Shown in pieces: positions 54,957-64,000 of a DNA stretch of 64,000 bases (the first letter of the stretch is position 1; each line of letters begins with the position of its first letter). Source of the stretch: Pseudomonas saudimassiliensis (GTDB lineage: Bacteria; Pseudomonadota; Gammaproteobacteria; Pseudomonadales; Pseudomonadaceae). A model generated the notes under the pieces. It was not told the DNA's origin. It did not search any database and saw only the letters and a list, made by a program, of their open reading frames with translations. Both the position numbers and the translations under genes were made by a program. Location of the stretch: NCBI RefSeq assembly GCF_000939975.1, contig NZ_LK391969.1, positions 1,086,693 through 1,150,692 on the forward strand. Reading direction: 5' to 3'.

Positions 54957-57218
54957 TTAGCGCGTCAACACCTTGCCCAGTCCCATATTGCGCAGCGCCA
55001 GATGCAGTATGCTCTGCACCAGGTAGGCGTTGTCCTGCTGCAGGGCTTCTTCGAGCAGCGCCTGGGCGTCGCTCATGCTGATCTGCCGCAGCAGCCACTT
55101 TACCCGCGGCAGGTTGGTGGCGTTCATCGACAGCACGTCGCAGCCCATGGCCAGCAGCAGCACAGCGGCAGCGGGATCGCCCGCCATCTCACCGCACACA
55201 CTCATCGGTTTGCCAGCTTCCCGACAGGCTCGGGCGATCAGCCGCAGAGCCTGCAGCACCGCAGGGTGCAGGGAGTGATAGAGGTCGGCCACCCGGGGGT
55301 TGTTGCGGTCCACCGCCAGCAGATACTGGGTCAGGTCATTGGTGCCTACTGACAGGAAGTCCACCAGTTGCGCCAGCTCGCCGGCCTGGTAGACCGCGGC
55401 GGGTACTTCGATCATTACCCCTACCGGCGGCATGGGCACATTGACCCCTTCGTCCAGCACCTCGCTGTAGGCGCGATGGATCAGGTGCAGGGCGTCCTCG
55501 ACCTCGTGCACGCTGCTGATCATCGGCAACATGATCCGCAGGTTTTCCAGGCCTTCGCTGGCCTTGAGCATGGCGCGGATCTGCACCAGGAAGATTTCCG
55601 GGTGGTCGAGGGTAACGCGGATCCCGCGCCAGCCGAGAAAGGGGTTGTCTTCCTTGATCGGGAAATAGCTCAGCGCCTTGTCGCCGCCCACATCCAGGGT
55701 GCGCATGGTGACCGGCAGCGGGTGGAACGCCTGCAGTTGTTCGCGGTAGGTCGCCTGCTGCTCCTTTTCGCTGGGGAAGCGATCCTGGATCATGAAGGGC
55801 ACTTCGGTACGGTACAGCCCTACCCCTTCGGCGCCGCGATCCAGCGACCGGGCGATATCAGCGAACAGGCCGGTGTTGACCCACAGCGGTACGCGATGGC
55901 CATCCAGCGTCACGCAGGGCTCGCTGCGCAGCTTCTCCAGGCCGTGGGACAGCTCCATCTCCTCGCGGATCAGCTCGCGGTAATGCTTGCGCAGCTCCTG
56001 GGAGGGATTGGAGTAGACCTCGCCAGCGTTGCCGTCGACGATCAGCTCCAGCTTGTCCATTCGCAGGTAGGGCAGGTCCAGCGCGCCCATGACCGTGGGG
56101 ATGCCCATCGCCCGGGCCAGGATCGCCACATGGGAGCTGCCCGAGCCGAGCACCGAAACCAGCCCGACCAGCCGCTCCTTGGGCACTTCGCCAAGCATGG
56201 CCGGGGTCAGCTCCTCGGCCACCAGGATGGTGCGCTTGGGGAATACCAGCCGCTGGCGACCGGCTTCCTGCAGGCAGGCCAGCAACCGGCGGCCCAGATC
56301 TTTGATGTCCGCCGCCCGCTCCTGCAGGTAGGGATCATCCATCAGCTCGAACCGTGCCACATGGGCGCTGATCACATCACGCAGGGCGCCCTGGGCCCAT
56401 TGGCCCTGGCGGATGCCGGCGATGATTTCGTTACCCAGGGAGGAGTCATCGAGCATCATCAGGTAGACGTCGAACAGCGCCAGCTCCTCGGGACGCAGCT
56501 GCGCCGCAAGTTTCTCCGACAGGCGCTTGATATCGACCCGCACCGCTTCCACCGCCTTGCGGTACAGGGCGATCTCGGCCTCGATATCCTTGATTTCCTT
56601 GTCCGGCACCGCCTTGAGGTCGGCCGGCGGCAGCATCACGACTGCCCGCCCCATGCCGATGCCCGGCGCACCGGGCACCCCATCGAAACGGGTGTCCTGG
56701 ATAACTTCGCCGCTCCAGCCGAAGCCGCGCATGGCGCCAGTGGCCTCGGCATGGGCAATCACCCCCGCCAACTGGGCGCTCATGGTCACCAGGAAGGATT
56801 CTTCCACCTCATCGAACTGGCGGCGCTCCTTCTCCTGGATCACTAGTACGCCCATAACCCGGCGGTGGTGGATGATCGGCACCCCGAGGAAGGAGGCGTA
56901 GCGCTCCTCGCCGGTCTCGGCAAAATAGCGGAACCGCGGATGCGCTGCGGCATCCTCCAGGTTGACCGGTTCCTCGCGGATGCCGACATAACCGATCAGA
57001 CCCTCGTTGCTACCCAGGCTGACCACCCCGACCGCGTCCTGGTTGAGACCTTCGGTGGCCATCAACTCGTAGCGATCGGTATCGGGATTGAGCAGGTACA
57101 CGGAGCAGACATGGGTTTCCATCGCCTCGCGCACCCGGCGGACGATGATCTTCAGAGCGGAGGCAAGATCCCTGGCGGAATTGACTTCCTGGACGATACG
57201 CCGAAGCGTATTGAGCAT
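54957..57218 (-). CDS. ptsP: Phosphoenolpyruvate-protein phosphotransferase PtsP (EI-Ntr)
   Basis: This 753-residue enzyme starts the nitrogen phosphotransferase relay by taking phosphate from PEP and passing it to NPr. It has an N-terminal GAF domain (about 1-165), the EI N-domain, the phosphohistidine H363 in GSGSSHVAILARAMGIP, and a C-terminal PEP-binding TIM barrel with VGTNDLTQY and VCGEMAGDP. I chose ATG 57218 because the family begins MLNTLR; ATG 57227, which overlaps the rppH stop, is also possible. It is coupled to rppH upstream. Confidence 0.94.
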   Translation of the reverse strand: MLNTLRRIVQEVNSARDLASALKIIVRRVREAMETHVCSVYLLNPDTDRYELMATEGLNQDAVGVVSLGSNEGLIGYVGIREEPVNLEDAAAHPRFRYFAETGEERYASFLGVPIIHHRRVMGVLVIQEKERRQFDEVEESFLVTMSAQLAGVIAHAEATGAMRGFGWSGEVIQDTRFDGVPGAPGIGMGRAVVMLPPADLKAVPDKEIKDIEAEIALYRKAVEAVRVDIKRLSEKLAAQLRPEELALFDVYLMMLDDSSLGNEIIAGIRQGQWAQGALRDVISAHVARFELMDDPYLQERAADIKDLGRRLLACLQEAGRQRLVFPKRTILVAEELTPAMLGEVPKERLVGLVSVLGSGSSHVAILARAMGIPTVMGALDLPYLRMDKLELIVDGNAGEVYSNPSQELRKHYRELIREEMELSHGLEKLRSEPCVTLDGHRVPLWVNTGLFADIARSLDRGAEGVGLYRTEVPFMIQDRFPSEKEQQATYREQLQAFHPLPVTMRTLDVGGDKALSYFPIKEDNPFLGWRGIRVTLDHPEIFLVQIRAMLKASEGLENLRIMLPMISSVHEVEDALHLIHRAYSEVLDEGVNVPMPPVGVMIEVPAAVYQAGELAQLVDFLSVGTNDLTQYLLAVDRNNPRVADLYHSLHPAVLQALRLIARACREAGKPMSVCGEMAGDPAAAVLLLAMGCDVLSMNATNLPRVKWLLRQISMSDAQALLEEALQQDNAYLVQSILHLALRNMGLGKVLTR

Positions 57219-57220
57219 AT

Positions 57221-57712
57221 TCAACATTCGGTCAGCCCGTTCACCGGCAGGCGCGGCGCCAGCTCCTTCATGGCTCGGCGGTAGACATCCCGCTTGAAGG
57301 CCACCACCTGCCCCAGCGGATACCAGTAACTGACCCAGCGCCAGCCATCGAATTCGGGCTTGGCCGTCTTGGTCATGCAGACCCGGTCGTCTTCGCAGGC
57401 CAGGCGCAGCAGGAACCACTTCTGCTTCTGGCCGACACACACCGGTTGGGAATGGCTGCGAATCAGCCGCTGCGGCAGCCGATAACGCAGCCAGCCGCGG
57501 GTGCAGGCGAGAATTTCCACATCCTCGGGCATCAGCCCGACCTCTTCGTGCAGCTCGCGGAAGAGTGCCTGTTCAGGGCTCTCGTTACGCTGGATGCCAC
57601 CCTGCGGAAACTGCCAGGCCTCCTGACCGATACGCCTGGCCCACAGCACCTGCCCCAACCCATTGGTCAGGATGATGCCTACATTGGGGCGAAAGCCGTC
57701 GGAGTCGATCAC
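57221..57712 (-). CDS. rppH: RNA pyrophosphohydrolase RppH
   Basis: This 163-residue Nudix enzyme removes pyrophosphate from mRNA 5' ends and starts RNase E decay. The Nudix box spans residues 38-60 ([11 protein letters not shown] through RELHEEVGL). It starts with GTG 57712 behind AAGGA, giving the family N-terminus [12 protein letters not shown]; the longer open frame to 57799 is not supported. It precedes ptsP, as is usual in gammaproteobacteria. Confidence 0.93.
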   Translation of the reverse strand: MIDSDGFRPNVGIILTNGLGQVLWARRIGQEAWQFPQGGIQRNESPEQALFRELHEEVGLMPEDVEILACTRGWLRYRLPQRLIRSHSQPVCVGQKQKWFLLRLACEDDRVCMTKTAKPEFDGWRWVSYWYPLGQVVAFKRDVYRRAMKELAPRLPVNGLTEC

Positions 57713-57854
57713 TGCCGGTATCCTTGGTTGTTGTCCATTGCATTGTTCCACAAAGACGCGCGACCCAGCAATTGCATAAATGCCAGCTTTGCCAAGCATT
57801 TGCCCCCTTTCTGAATTATCCTTGCGACTTTGCTATAGCGATAAGGAGCATTCC

Positions 57855-58511
57855 GTGGCACTGGCCATCTTTGACCTCGACAACACCCTGCTGGGGACCG
57901 ACAGTGACAACGCCTGGGGGGAGTTTGTGGTGGCCCACAACATTGTCGACCCGCAGACCTACGGCGCGCTCAACACCCGGTTTTTCAACGACTACCTGGA
58001 CGGCAAGCTGGACGTCACCGAGTATCTCGACTTCTGCCTCGAGCCGCTGGGTCGCCACAGCCGCGAGCAGCTGGAGGCATGGCACGCCCAGTTCATGCAG
58101 GAGAAGGTCGAGCCCTTTATCCTGCCCAAGGCGCTGGAGCTGATTGCCCGCCACGAGCAGGCCGGCGATACCACCATGATCATCACCGCCACCAACCGCT
58201 TCGTTGCTGGCCCCATTGGCCGCCGCTACGGCATCGACATCATGCTGGCCTCGGAATGCGAAGAGGTGAACGGACGCTACACTGGCCGGTCCTACGATGT
58301 GCCCTGCTTCCGCGAGGGCAAGGTCACCCGGCTGCACCGCTGGCTGGAAGAAACCGGCAATGACCTTGCCGGCGCCTACTTCTACAGCGACTCGCGCAAT
58401 GACCTGCCGCTGCTGTCGATGGTCGACAATCCGGTGGCCGTCGATCCGGACGATGTCCTGCGCGCCCATGCCGAGCAACATGGCTGGCCTGTCATCAGCT
58501 TGCGTGACTGA
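57855..58511 (+). CDS. HAD-family phosphatase (SerB/HisB-like)
   Basis: This 218-residue HAD phosphatase of the IB subfamily has nucleophile D7 and acid D9 in FDLDNTLL, the ITATNRF motif II, and SDSRNDLPLL as motif IV. Relatives in Pseudomonas beside rppH are called histidinol-phosphatase or phosphoserine-phosphatase-like; the substrate is not decided here. It starts with GTG behind AAGGAG. It diverges from rppH. Confidence 0.87.
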   Translation: MALAIFDLDNTLLGTDSDNAWGEFVVAHNIVDPQTYGALNTRFFNDYLDGKLDVTEYLDFCLEPLGRHSREQLEAWHAQFMQEKVEPFILPKALELIARHEQAGDTTMIITATNRFVAGPIGRRYGIDIMLASECEEVNGRYTGRSYDVPCFREGKVTRLHRWLEETGNDLAGAYFYSDSRNDLPLLSMVDNPVAVDPDDVLRAHAEQHGWPVISLRD

Positions 58512-58635
58512 TAACCCTTAAAAAACAACGAGTATCTCTGCACCCGGGCAAAGGCCGCCGGCGTGGTGGGCCTTCAACCGCAAGGAAGAAGTCCACCCGG
58601 ATCACTGATCGTCCGGCGGTACCGCCGCTGAAATG

Positions 58636-58671
58636 AAAAGGCCCCGGCAGCGATGCTGTCGGGGCCTTTTT
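58636..58671. terminator. Bidirectional rho-independent terminator
   Basis: AAAAGGCCCCGGCAG pairs with CTGTCGGGGCCTTTT across a short loop, with A- and T-tails on both sides. It lies between the convergent HAD and rlmI genes and can terminate both. Confidence 0.9.
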
Positions 58672-58687
58672 CATGGCCGGCTCGTGG

Positions 58688-59881
58688 TCAGACCGGCAGA
58701 ACCCGGCAGAAGTACGATTTGATATAGCCGGTTTCCGGAATGGCCGGGTGCAGCGGATGGTCAGCGCCCTGGAAACCGCGCTCGGCAATGACCAGATGGC
58801 GGTCCAGGTGGCGGCTGCCCGCCAATAGCAAGTCACGCAGACTGTCTTCCGCCAGGTGCATGGAGCAGGAGGCCGAGACCAGGATGCCGTCCTTGTTGAG
58901 CAGGCGCATGGCCTGTTCATTGAGGCGGCGATAGGCATTCTCGCCGTTACGGATATCCTTGCGCTTCTTGATGAAGGCCGGCGGATCAGCGATGACCACG
59001 TCGAACTTCTCCCCGGCGCCCTTCAGCTCGCGCAGGGCCTCCATGACGTCGCCTTCAACGATGGCCATTTTTTCCGCGACACCATTCAGCGAGGCGTTGT
59101 ACTCGACCAGATCCAACGCTGGCGCGGAGCTGTCCACGCACATCACTTCGCTGGCACCGAATACTGCCGCCTGCACACCCCAACCGCCGATGTAGCTGTA
59201 CAGATCCAGCACCCGCTTGCCCTTGACGTAGGGAGCCAGGCGCGCGCGGTTCATGCGGTGGTCGTAGAACCAGCCGGTTTTCTGACCGGTGTGCACCGGC
59301 GCCTCGAAGCGCACGCCATTCTCTTCCAGTGCCACCCGCTCCGGCACTTCACCGAAGGCCACCTCGACATAGGCATCCAGCTGCTCCGCCTTGCGCGCGG
59401 CCCCGTCGTTCTTGAACAGCACGCCCGCCGGGGCCAGCACCTGGACCAGCGCCTCGATGACCTCACCGCGGACCCGCTCCATGCCCGGCGTAGTGATCTG
59501 CACCACCAGGTAATCGCCGAAGCGGTCGACCACCAGGCCCGGCAGCAGGTCGGACTCGCCATAGACCAGCCGGTAGAACGGCTTGTCGAACAGCTTTTCC
59601 CGCAGGCTCAGGGCGATCTTGATGCGGTGTACCAGCAGGGACTTGTTCAACCCATGGTCCGCATCGCGGCTGTGCAGCCGGGCGCAGATCAGATTGTCCG
59701 GGCTGACGGTGGCCAGGCCCAGCACCTTGCCGGTGGCGGTCTCCAGCTGCACTTCCTGGCCTGCGGTCAGGGCCGTGAGCGGGGTCTGGGCGGTATCCAC
59801 CTCGTTGCTGAACACCCACAGATGACCGCCCTTGATACGGCGATCACTGTTGGATTTGAGACGTAGACTGGGCAGACTCAT
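58688..59881 (-). CDS. rlmI: RlmI-like class I SAM rRNA methyltransferase
   Basis: This 397-residue protein has an N-terminal PUA domain (1-75), an EEHEE-like middle domain, and a Rossmann methyltransferase domain with DLYSYIGGWG and ADPPAF motifs and a catalytic cysteine in SASCSMH. E. coli RlmI (YccW, 396 aa) methylates C1962 of 23S rRNA. ATG 59881 gives good spacing to AGGAG; ATG 59884 lies directly before it. Confidence 0.93.
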   Translation of the reverse strand: MSLPSLRLKSNSDRRIKGGHLWVFSNEVDTAQTPLTALTAGQEVQLETATGKVLGLATVSPDNLICARLHSRDADHGLNKSLLVHRIKIALSLREKLFDKPFYRLVYGESDLLPGLVVDRFGDYLVVQITTPGMERVRGEVIEALVQVLAPAGVLFKNDGAARKAEQLDAYVEVAFGEVPERVALEENGVRFEAPVHTGQKTGWFYDHRMNRARLAPYVKGKRVLDLYSYIGGWGVQAAVFGASEVMCVDSSAPALDLVEYNASLNGVAEKMAIVEGDVMEALRELKGAGEKFDVVIADPPAFIKKRKDIRNGENAYRRLNEQAMRLLNKDGILVSASCSMHLAEDSLRDLLLAGSRHLDRHLVIAERGFQGADHPLHPAIPETGYIKSYFCRVLPV

Positions 59882-60047
59882 CATGCACTCCTGACTATAG
59901 CTGGCTGGAACATTCCGCCGGGACGGCAGTATACAGGAGCGTAGCCCGCTGCCTGCCGGTTTTGGCGGCCAATTGCCGGACGGCATGGCCTAGGGGAGCC
60001 GACTACACTGAAGCATCACCCCCCAGCCAACCATCAGGAGCCTGCCC

Positions 60048-60587
60048 ATGACCATTCCGCTGATCCTTACCGTCATCGCCGCCGACAAACCCGGGCTGGT
60101 CGAAAGTCTCGCCCAGGCGATCAGCCGGCACGGGGGCAACTGGCTGGACAGCCGCATGGCGCGGATGGCCGGTCAGTTCGCCGGTATTCTGCGGGTCGAG
60201 GTGCCCACCGGCGAGGTCGAAGCGCTGCGGGTCGAACTGGAGAACATGAGCGGTGCCGGCATCAATGTGCAACTGGCCATCAGCGGCCAGGCCGAGGAAC
60301 CGGCACCGGGCACACTGCTGCTCAGCCTGGTGGGCAACGATCGCCCGGGCATCGTCCATGAGGTCTCGGCGGTACTGGCGCGCCATGGCGCCAATATCGA
60401 GCAACTGGATACCCGCCGTGAGCCGGCACCCATGAGTGCTGATCCGCTGTTCCGCGCCAGCATCCGGCTGGGCCTGTCGCCCCACTCCGATAGGGAGGCG
60501 CTGCGGGCGGATCTGGAGCAGCTTACCGATGACCTGATGGTCGAGCTGGAGGATCTGGACGAGCCGCCCTATCAGGGGCAGCTGTAA
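60048..60587 (+). CDS. GcvR-like double ACT-domain regulator
   Basis: This 179-residue protein consists of two ACT domains (about 5-80 and 92-170) with DKPGLVESLAQ and DRPGIVHEVSA at their starts. It resembles the glycine cleavage regulator GcvR, which in E. coli blocks the activator GcvA when glycine is scarce. A gcvP gene lies 1.8 kb downstream on the opposite strand. AGGAG precedes the ATG. Confidence 0.82.
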   Translation: MTIPLILTVIAADKPGLVESLAQAISRHGGNWLDSRMARMAGQFAGILRVEVPTGEVEALRVELENMSGAGINVQLAISGQAEEPAPGTLLLSLVGNDRPGIVHEVSAVLARHGANIEQLDTRREPAPMSADPLFRASIRLGLSPHSDREALRADLEQLTDDLMVELEDLDEPPYQGQL

Positions 60588-60617
60588 CAGCGGCGTGATG
60601 CCGCTGCACATTTCGGG

Positions 60618-62240
60618 TTACAGGAGGAACACGGTCGCCAGACCGAGGAAGGAAGAAAAGCCGACCACATCGGTGACGGCCATCAGCACCATGCTGCCGG
60701 CCAGTGCCGGGTCAATACCGAAGCGCCGCAGGATGAGCGGGATCAGCAGCCCGGCCAGCACGGCGCAGATCAGGTTGATCAGGATCGCCAGGCCGATGAC
60801 CCAGCCGATTCCCAGGCTGCCGAACCAGAGGATCGCCACCCCGGCGACCAGCACCGCCCAGAGCAGACCATTGAGCGTGCCGATGCCCAGCTCCTTGCCC
60901 AGCAGCACCTTGAGGTTACCGGTATCGACCTGCCCCAGGGCCAACCCGCGAATGACCAGGGTCAGGGTCTGGCTGCCGGCGATGCCGCCCATGCTGGCGA
61001 CCACCGGCATGAGGACCGCGAGGGCGACGATCTGTTCCAACGCCCCCTGGAACTGACCGATCACCGAGGCCGCCAGGAAAGCGGTGATCAGGTTGCAGCC
61101 CAGCCACACGGAGCGGCGTCGGGTACTGGTCAGTACCGGTGCGAACATGTCCGCCTCGTCATCCAGACCGGCCATGCCCATGATCGCCCGCTCCGAATCC
61201 TCGCGGATGCTGTCCATCACGTCATCCACGGTGATGCGGCCGAGCAGCACGCCGTCCTCGCTGGTCACCGCCGCCGAGAGCATGTCCAGGTCCTCGAACT
61301 GCCGCGCCACTTCCTGGCTGCTCATGAGCACATCCAGCGCCTTGAATTCGCTGTCCATCACCTCGCTGACCAGCTCGTCGGCCTGGCTGGTGACCAGTCG
61401 GCTCAGCCGCAGCACCCCGCGGTAGCGGTTGTCCCGATCGACCACCATCAGCTTGTCGGTATGGTCGGGCAACTCCTCGAGCAGGCGCAGATAACGCAGC
61501 ACCGAGCCCACCCGCACATCGGCGCGTACCGAGATGTGGTCGATATTCATCAGGCCACCGGCGGACTCCTCCGGGTAGGACAGCATGTCCGCCAGCTGCT
61601 GACGCTTCTTCACGTCCATCGACAGCAGCAGCTGCCGACCGGGGCCGAAGGGCAGCGCCTGGATCAGGTCCACCAGGTCGTCGAGATCCAGTTGCCGGGC
61701 GGCATCGAGCAGCTCCCCATCGCCCATTTCCAGCGCCAGGCTGGCGCGCACTTCTTCGCGCAGGTGCACCAGTATTCGGCCGGCGCGGGCGCTGTCCAGG
61801 CGCGACCAGATGCTGCTGCGCTCGATCGGCGGCAGCGCTTCCAGCAGGCCGGCCGCCTGGGCCGGGTGCAGCTTGCCGAGGATCTTCAGGGCGCGCTTGA
61901 AGCGGCCGCCTTCCAGCGCCTCGCGCACCTGGACGATGGGGCTGAGCTCTTCGGCCTCGTCCGCCGGCGGCTCCTCGGTGTCGGGGTTGTCGTTGCTGTG
62001 GCGCAGCAGGCGTTCGGCCAGGGCCGGCTCCAGCAGCGGGAGAATGTAATGCTCCTCCTCGTCACCAATCTGGTTCCACACCGTTTGCTGCTGCTGGGCA
62101 TCGAGGTGCTGCAGCAGCTCGGCAATCTCCGCCGGTGTCAGCTCACGGAGAATGCGCCGGACACGCTTGAGCTTGCCCCTGACCAGCGCCTCGGCAACGG
62201 ATTCCTGGATTTCGGCAGCGGATAGGGTTTCTTCACTCAT
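60618..62240 (-). CDS. mgtE: Magnesium transporter MgtE
   Basis: This 540-residue protein has a cytosolic helical N-domain, two CBS domains (about 230-350) and five C-terminal transmembrane helices (about 375-540). It is longer than the usual 450-480 residues. The N-domain appears duplicated: RGKLKRVRRILRELTPAE near residue 33 resembles GGRFKRALKILGKLHPAQ near residue 111. MgtE channels are gated by Mg2+ bound between the N and CBS domains. The start is ATG 62240. Confidence 0.93.
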   Translation of the reverse strand: MSEETLSAAEIQESVAEALVRGKLKRVRRILRELTPAEIAELLQHLDAQQQQTVWNQIGDEEEHYILPLLEPALAERLLRHSNDNPDTEEPPADEAEELSPIVQVREALEGGRFKRALKILGKLHPAQAAGLLEALPPIERSSIWSRLDSARAGRILVHLREEVRASLALEMGDGELLDAARQLDLDDLVDLIQALPFGPGRQLLLSMDVKKRQQLADMLSYPEESAGGLMNIDHISVRADVRVGSVLRYLRLLEELPDHTDKLMVVDRDNRYRGVLRLSRLVTSQADELVSEVMDSEFKALDVLMSSQEVARQFEDLDMLSAAVTSEDGVLLGRITVDDVMDSIREDSERAIMGMAGLDDEADMFAPVLTSTRRRSVWLGCNLITAFLAASVIGQFQGALEQIVALAVLMPVVASMGGIAGSQTLTLVIRGLALGQVDTGNLKVLLGKELGIGTLNGLLWAVLVAGVAILWFGSLGIGWVIGLAILINLICAVLAGLLIPLILRRFGIDPALAGSMVLMAVTDVVGFSSFLGLATVFLL

Positions 62241-62328
62241 GGCGTGATTCCATCGGCGGTGGTTCCATTGACGCACAACCAGACGCCTGGGTTACAAGCG
62301 GCAATGGCCGGCCCGCTAAAATAGCACA

Positions 62329-62356
62329 CTGCCGCGACACCGGTTCGCCGCGGCAG
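62329..62356 (-). terminator. Possible terminator of gcvP
   Basis: CTGCCGCG (62329-62336) pairs with CGCGGCAG (62349-62356) across 12 bases, 14 bases past the gcvP stop. On the minus strand it is followed by TGTGCTATTTTAG. Confidence 0.5.
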
Positions 62357-62369
62357 CAGCGAAACCACC

Positions 62370-64000
62370 TTATTCGGCCCAGGCCTCCAGCGGGGGGCAG
62401 GCGCAGAACAGATTGCGGTCACCATGGACGTTGTCAATCCGATTGACCGCGGGCCAGAACTTGTTGGCCGCCACCCAGCCACGGGGAAACACCGCCTGCT
62501 CGCGGGAGTAGCTGCGTTGCCAGTCGCCGGTGATATCAGCCAGGGTATGGGGCGCGTTGCACAGCGGATTGTCCTCGGCACTCCAGTGCCCCTGCTCCAC
62601 TTGGGCGATCTCGCCGCGAATGGTCAGCATGGCATCGATAAACCGGTCCAGCTCCGCCTTGGACTCGCTTTCGGTGGGTTCGACCATCAGGGTGCCGGGC
62701 ACCGGGAAGGACATGGTCGGGGCGTGGAAGCCAAAGTCCATCAGCCGCTTGGCAATATCCTCCTCGGTGATGCCCGAGGCGGCCTTGATTGGCCGGATAT
62801 CGAGGATGCACTCATGGGCGACCCGGCCGTTGCGGCCGCTGTACAACACCGGGTAGGCGTCGCCGAGCCGCCGGGCAATATAGTTGGCGTTGAGGATCGC
62901 CACCTCGGTGGCCTGGCGCAAGCCACTGGCGCCCATCAGCGCAATGTAGGTCCAGCTGATCGGCAGGATGCTGGCACTGCCCCAGGGTGCGGCACTGACC
63001 GCATCGTTCTCCGGGTTGGGCCCGTCCAGCGGCACCACCATGTGGTTGGCCACATGGGGCGCCAGGTGCGCCTTGACACCAATGGGCCCCATGCCGGGCC
63101 CGCCTCCACCGTGGGGAATGCAGAAGGTCTTGTGCAGATTCATGTGCGCGACATCCGCGCCGAAGTCCGCTGGCCGCGCCAGGCCGACCAGGGCGTTGAG
63201 ATTGGCGCCGTCCATGTACACCTGGCCGCCGTGCTGGTGGACGATGTCGCAAATCTCCCCGATACCCTCTTCATAGACCCCATGGGTCGAGGGATAGGTA
63301 ATCATCAGGCAAGACAGCTCAGCGGCATGGGCCGCGGCCTTGCTGCGCAGATCCTCGACATTGACGTTGCCCTGCTCATCGCAGGCCACCAGCACCACCC
63401 GCATGCCGGCCATCATGGCCGAGGCCGGGTTGGTGCCGTGGGCCGAGGTCGGGATCAGGCAGACGTTGCGCTGGCCATCGCCGCTGGCCTCATGGTACTT
63501 GCGGATCGCCAGCAGCCCGGCATATTCTCCCTGGGCGCCGGAGTTGGGCTGCATGCTGATGGCGTCGAAGCCGGTAATGGCCCGCAACATCCCCTCCAGC
63601 TCGCCGATCATGGCCTGGTACCCCTGGGCCTGGGCCAGCGGGGCAAAGGGATGCATGCGGGCGAACTGCGGCCAGGTGATGGGAATCATCTCGCTGGTGG
63701 CGTTGAGCTTCATGGTGCAGGAGCCCAACGGGATCATCGCGTGGTTGAGCGTCAGGTCCTTGTTCTCCAGGGCCTTGATGTAGCGCAGCATGGCCGTTTC
63801 CGAGCGATGCAGGTGGAACACCGGGTGGGTCAGCAGCGCCGTCCGCCGGCGCAGTTGGGTGGGCAGACCCGGTTCTTCGCTGCTCGCCACCAGGCGGTCC
63901 AGGTCGGCCAGGTCCTGGCCGTGGGCGTCGCCGGCGAAACAGCCCAGCAGGGCCTCCACCGTGGCCGCGGTGGTAGTCTCATCCAGACTCACGCCCAGAT
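62370..64000 (-). CDS. gcvP: Glycine dehydrogenase (decarboxylating), C-terminal part
   Basis: The gene runs out of the right edge; 542 C-terminal residues are visible, roughly the second half of the usual 950-residue P-protein of the glycine cleavage system. The PLP-lysine segment [17 protein letters not shown] is intact, as are GSCTMKLNA and [12 protein letters not shown] at 63992 could look like a start, but the frame continues to the window edge and the sequence before it (LG-SLDETTT) is internal to the family. gcvH and gcvT are not in the window. Confidence 0.95.
   Translation of the reverse strand, partial: LGVSLDETTTAATVEALLGCFAGDAHGQDLADLDRLVASSEEPGLPTQLRRRTALLTHPVFHLHRSETAMLRYIKALENKDLTLNHAMIPLGSCTMKLNATSEMIPITWPQFARMHPFAPLAQAQGYQAMIGELEGMLRAITGFDAISMQPNSGAQGEYAGLLAIRKYHEASGDGQRNVCLIPTSAHGTNPASAMMAGMRVVLVACDEQGNVNVEDLRSKAAAHAAELSCLMITYPSTHGVYEEGIGEICDIVHQHGGQVYMDGANLNALVGLARPADFGADVAHMNLHKTFCIPHGGGGPGMGPIGVKAHLAPHVANHMVVPLDGPNPENDAVSAAPWGSASILPISWTYIALMGASGLRQATEVAILNANYIARRLGDAYPVLYSGRNGRVAHECILDIRPIKAASGITEEDIAKRLMDFGFHAPTMSFPVPGTLMVEPTESESKAELDRFIDAMLTIRGEIAQVEQGHWSAEDNPLCNAPHTLADITGDWQRSYSREQAVFPRGWVAANKFWPAVNRIDNVHGDRNLFCACPPLEAWAE

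Noticed and set aside
62370-63992. gcvP as a short complete gene starting with GTG at 63992
   Set aside because: The frame continues to the window edge, and the sequence around the GTG is internal to the GcvP family, so the gene is cut by the window rather than truncated.

Overview
The window is a gene-dense, high-GC gammaproteobacterial chromosome segment with the gene neighbourhoods of Pseudomonas in the broad sense. Blocks that recall P. aeruginosa from memory are pckA/hslO/hslR with rimK nearby, the secretion ATPase/CYTH-CHAD/DUF47/Pit/argE/argA stretch, the folA/thyA/lgt/TauE/NRDE/ptsP/rppH/HAD stretch, roxS/roxR, and a six-gene Mrp (sha) antiporter operon. One feature departs from the classical pseudomonads. 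The class Ia ribonucleotide reductase is of the short E. coli type (nrdA, nrdB, then a YfaE-like ferredoxin). This suggests a deeper lineage such as Halopseudomonas or the P. pertucinogena group, but the genus is an inference only.

Layout. 1-3257: end of a urea ABC transporter operon (urtB partial, urtC, urtD, urtE). 3404-5251: prfC and a DUF1289 protein. 5398-9989: two NrdR-type operator boxes, nrdA, a hairpin-rich spacer, nrdB, ferredoxin and a DUF3087 membrane protein. 10032-14679: DUF1329 protein, TatD hydrolase, small membrane protein, SDR and a Tim44-like protein. 14758-18138: RoxR/RoxS redox two-component system, SIMPL protein and a CbiM-like permease. 18335-20326: a 58-aa DUF3094 protein, NDH-2, and a promoter-led tRNA-Asn/Pro/Lys operon. 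20327-20747: non-coding, with a perfect 30-bp inverted repeat. 20748-29313: pckA, hslO-hslR, rimB-rimK, DUF2243-CtaG, yrfG, nudE-cysQ, msrA. 29475-35514: mrpAB-C-D-E-F-G. 35662-38118: an HPF-like protein, a yqjD/E/K-like envelope operon and rlmJ. 38292-43630: GspE-like ATPase, CYTH-CHAD protein, PhoU-like protein and Pit transporter. 43721-49865: argE, amn, argA, ilvD. 49903-57712: DUF1090, PfpI, folA-thyA-lgt-TauE, NRDE protein, ptsP-rppH. 57855-64000: HAD phosphatase, rlmI, GcvR-like protein, mgtE and the C-terminal half of gcvP.

Functional themes are nitrogen acquisition and signalling (urt, ptsP), deoxynucleotide and folate supply (nrdAB, thyA, folA), redox sensing and respiration (roxSR, ndh, CtaG), ion and phosphate transport (mrp, pit, mgtE), arginine and branched-chain amino acid synthesis (argA, argE, ilvD), and translation or RNA maintenance (prfC, rlmJ, rlmI, hslR, hpf, rimK, rppH).

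I see no prophage, transposase, CRISPR array, defence island or secondary-metabolite cluster. The least explained material is non-coding: a family of 7-bp-period tandem arrays (consensus near GYTRGAA) beside 3' gene ends at four loci, three of them facing an opposing 7-bp-period array; the 30-bp inverted repeat next to the tRNA operon; and CCCTCTCCC/GGGAGAGGG palindromes, two of which sit between nrdA and nrdB.
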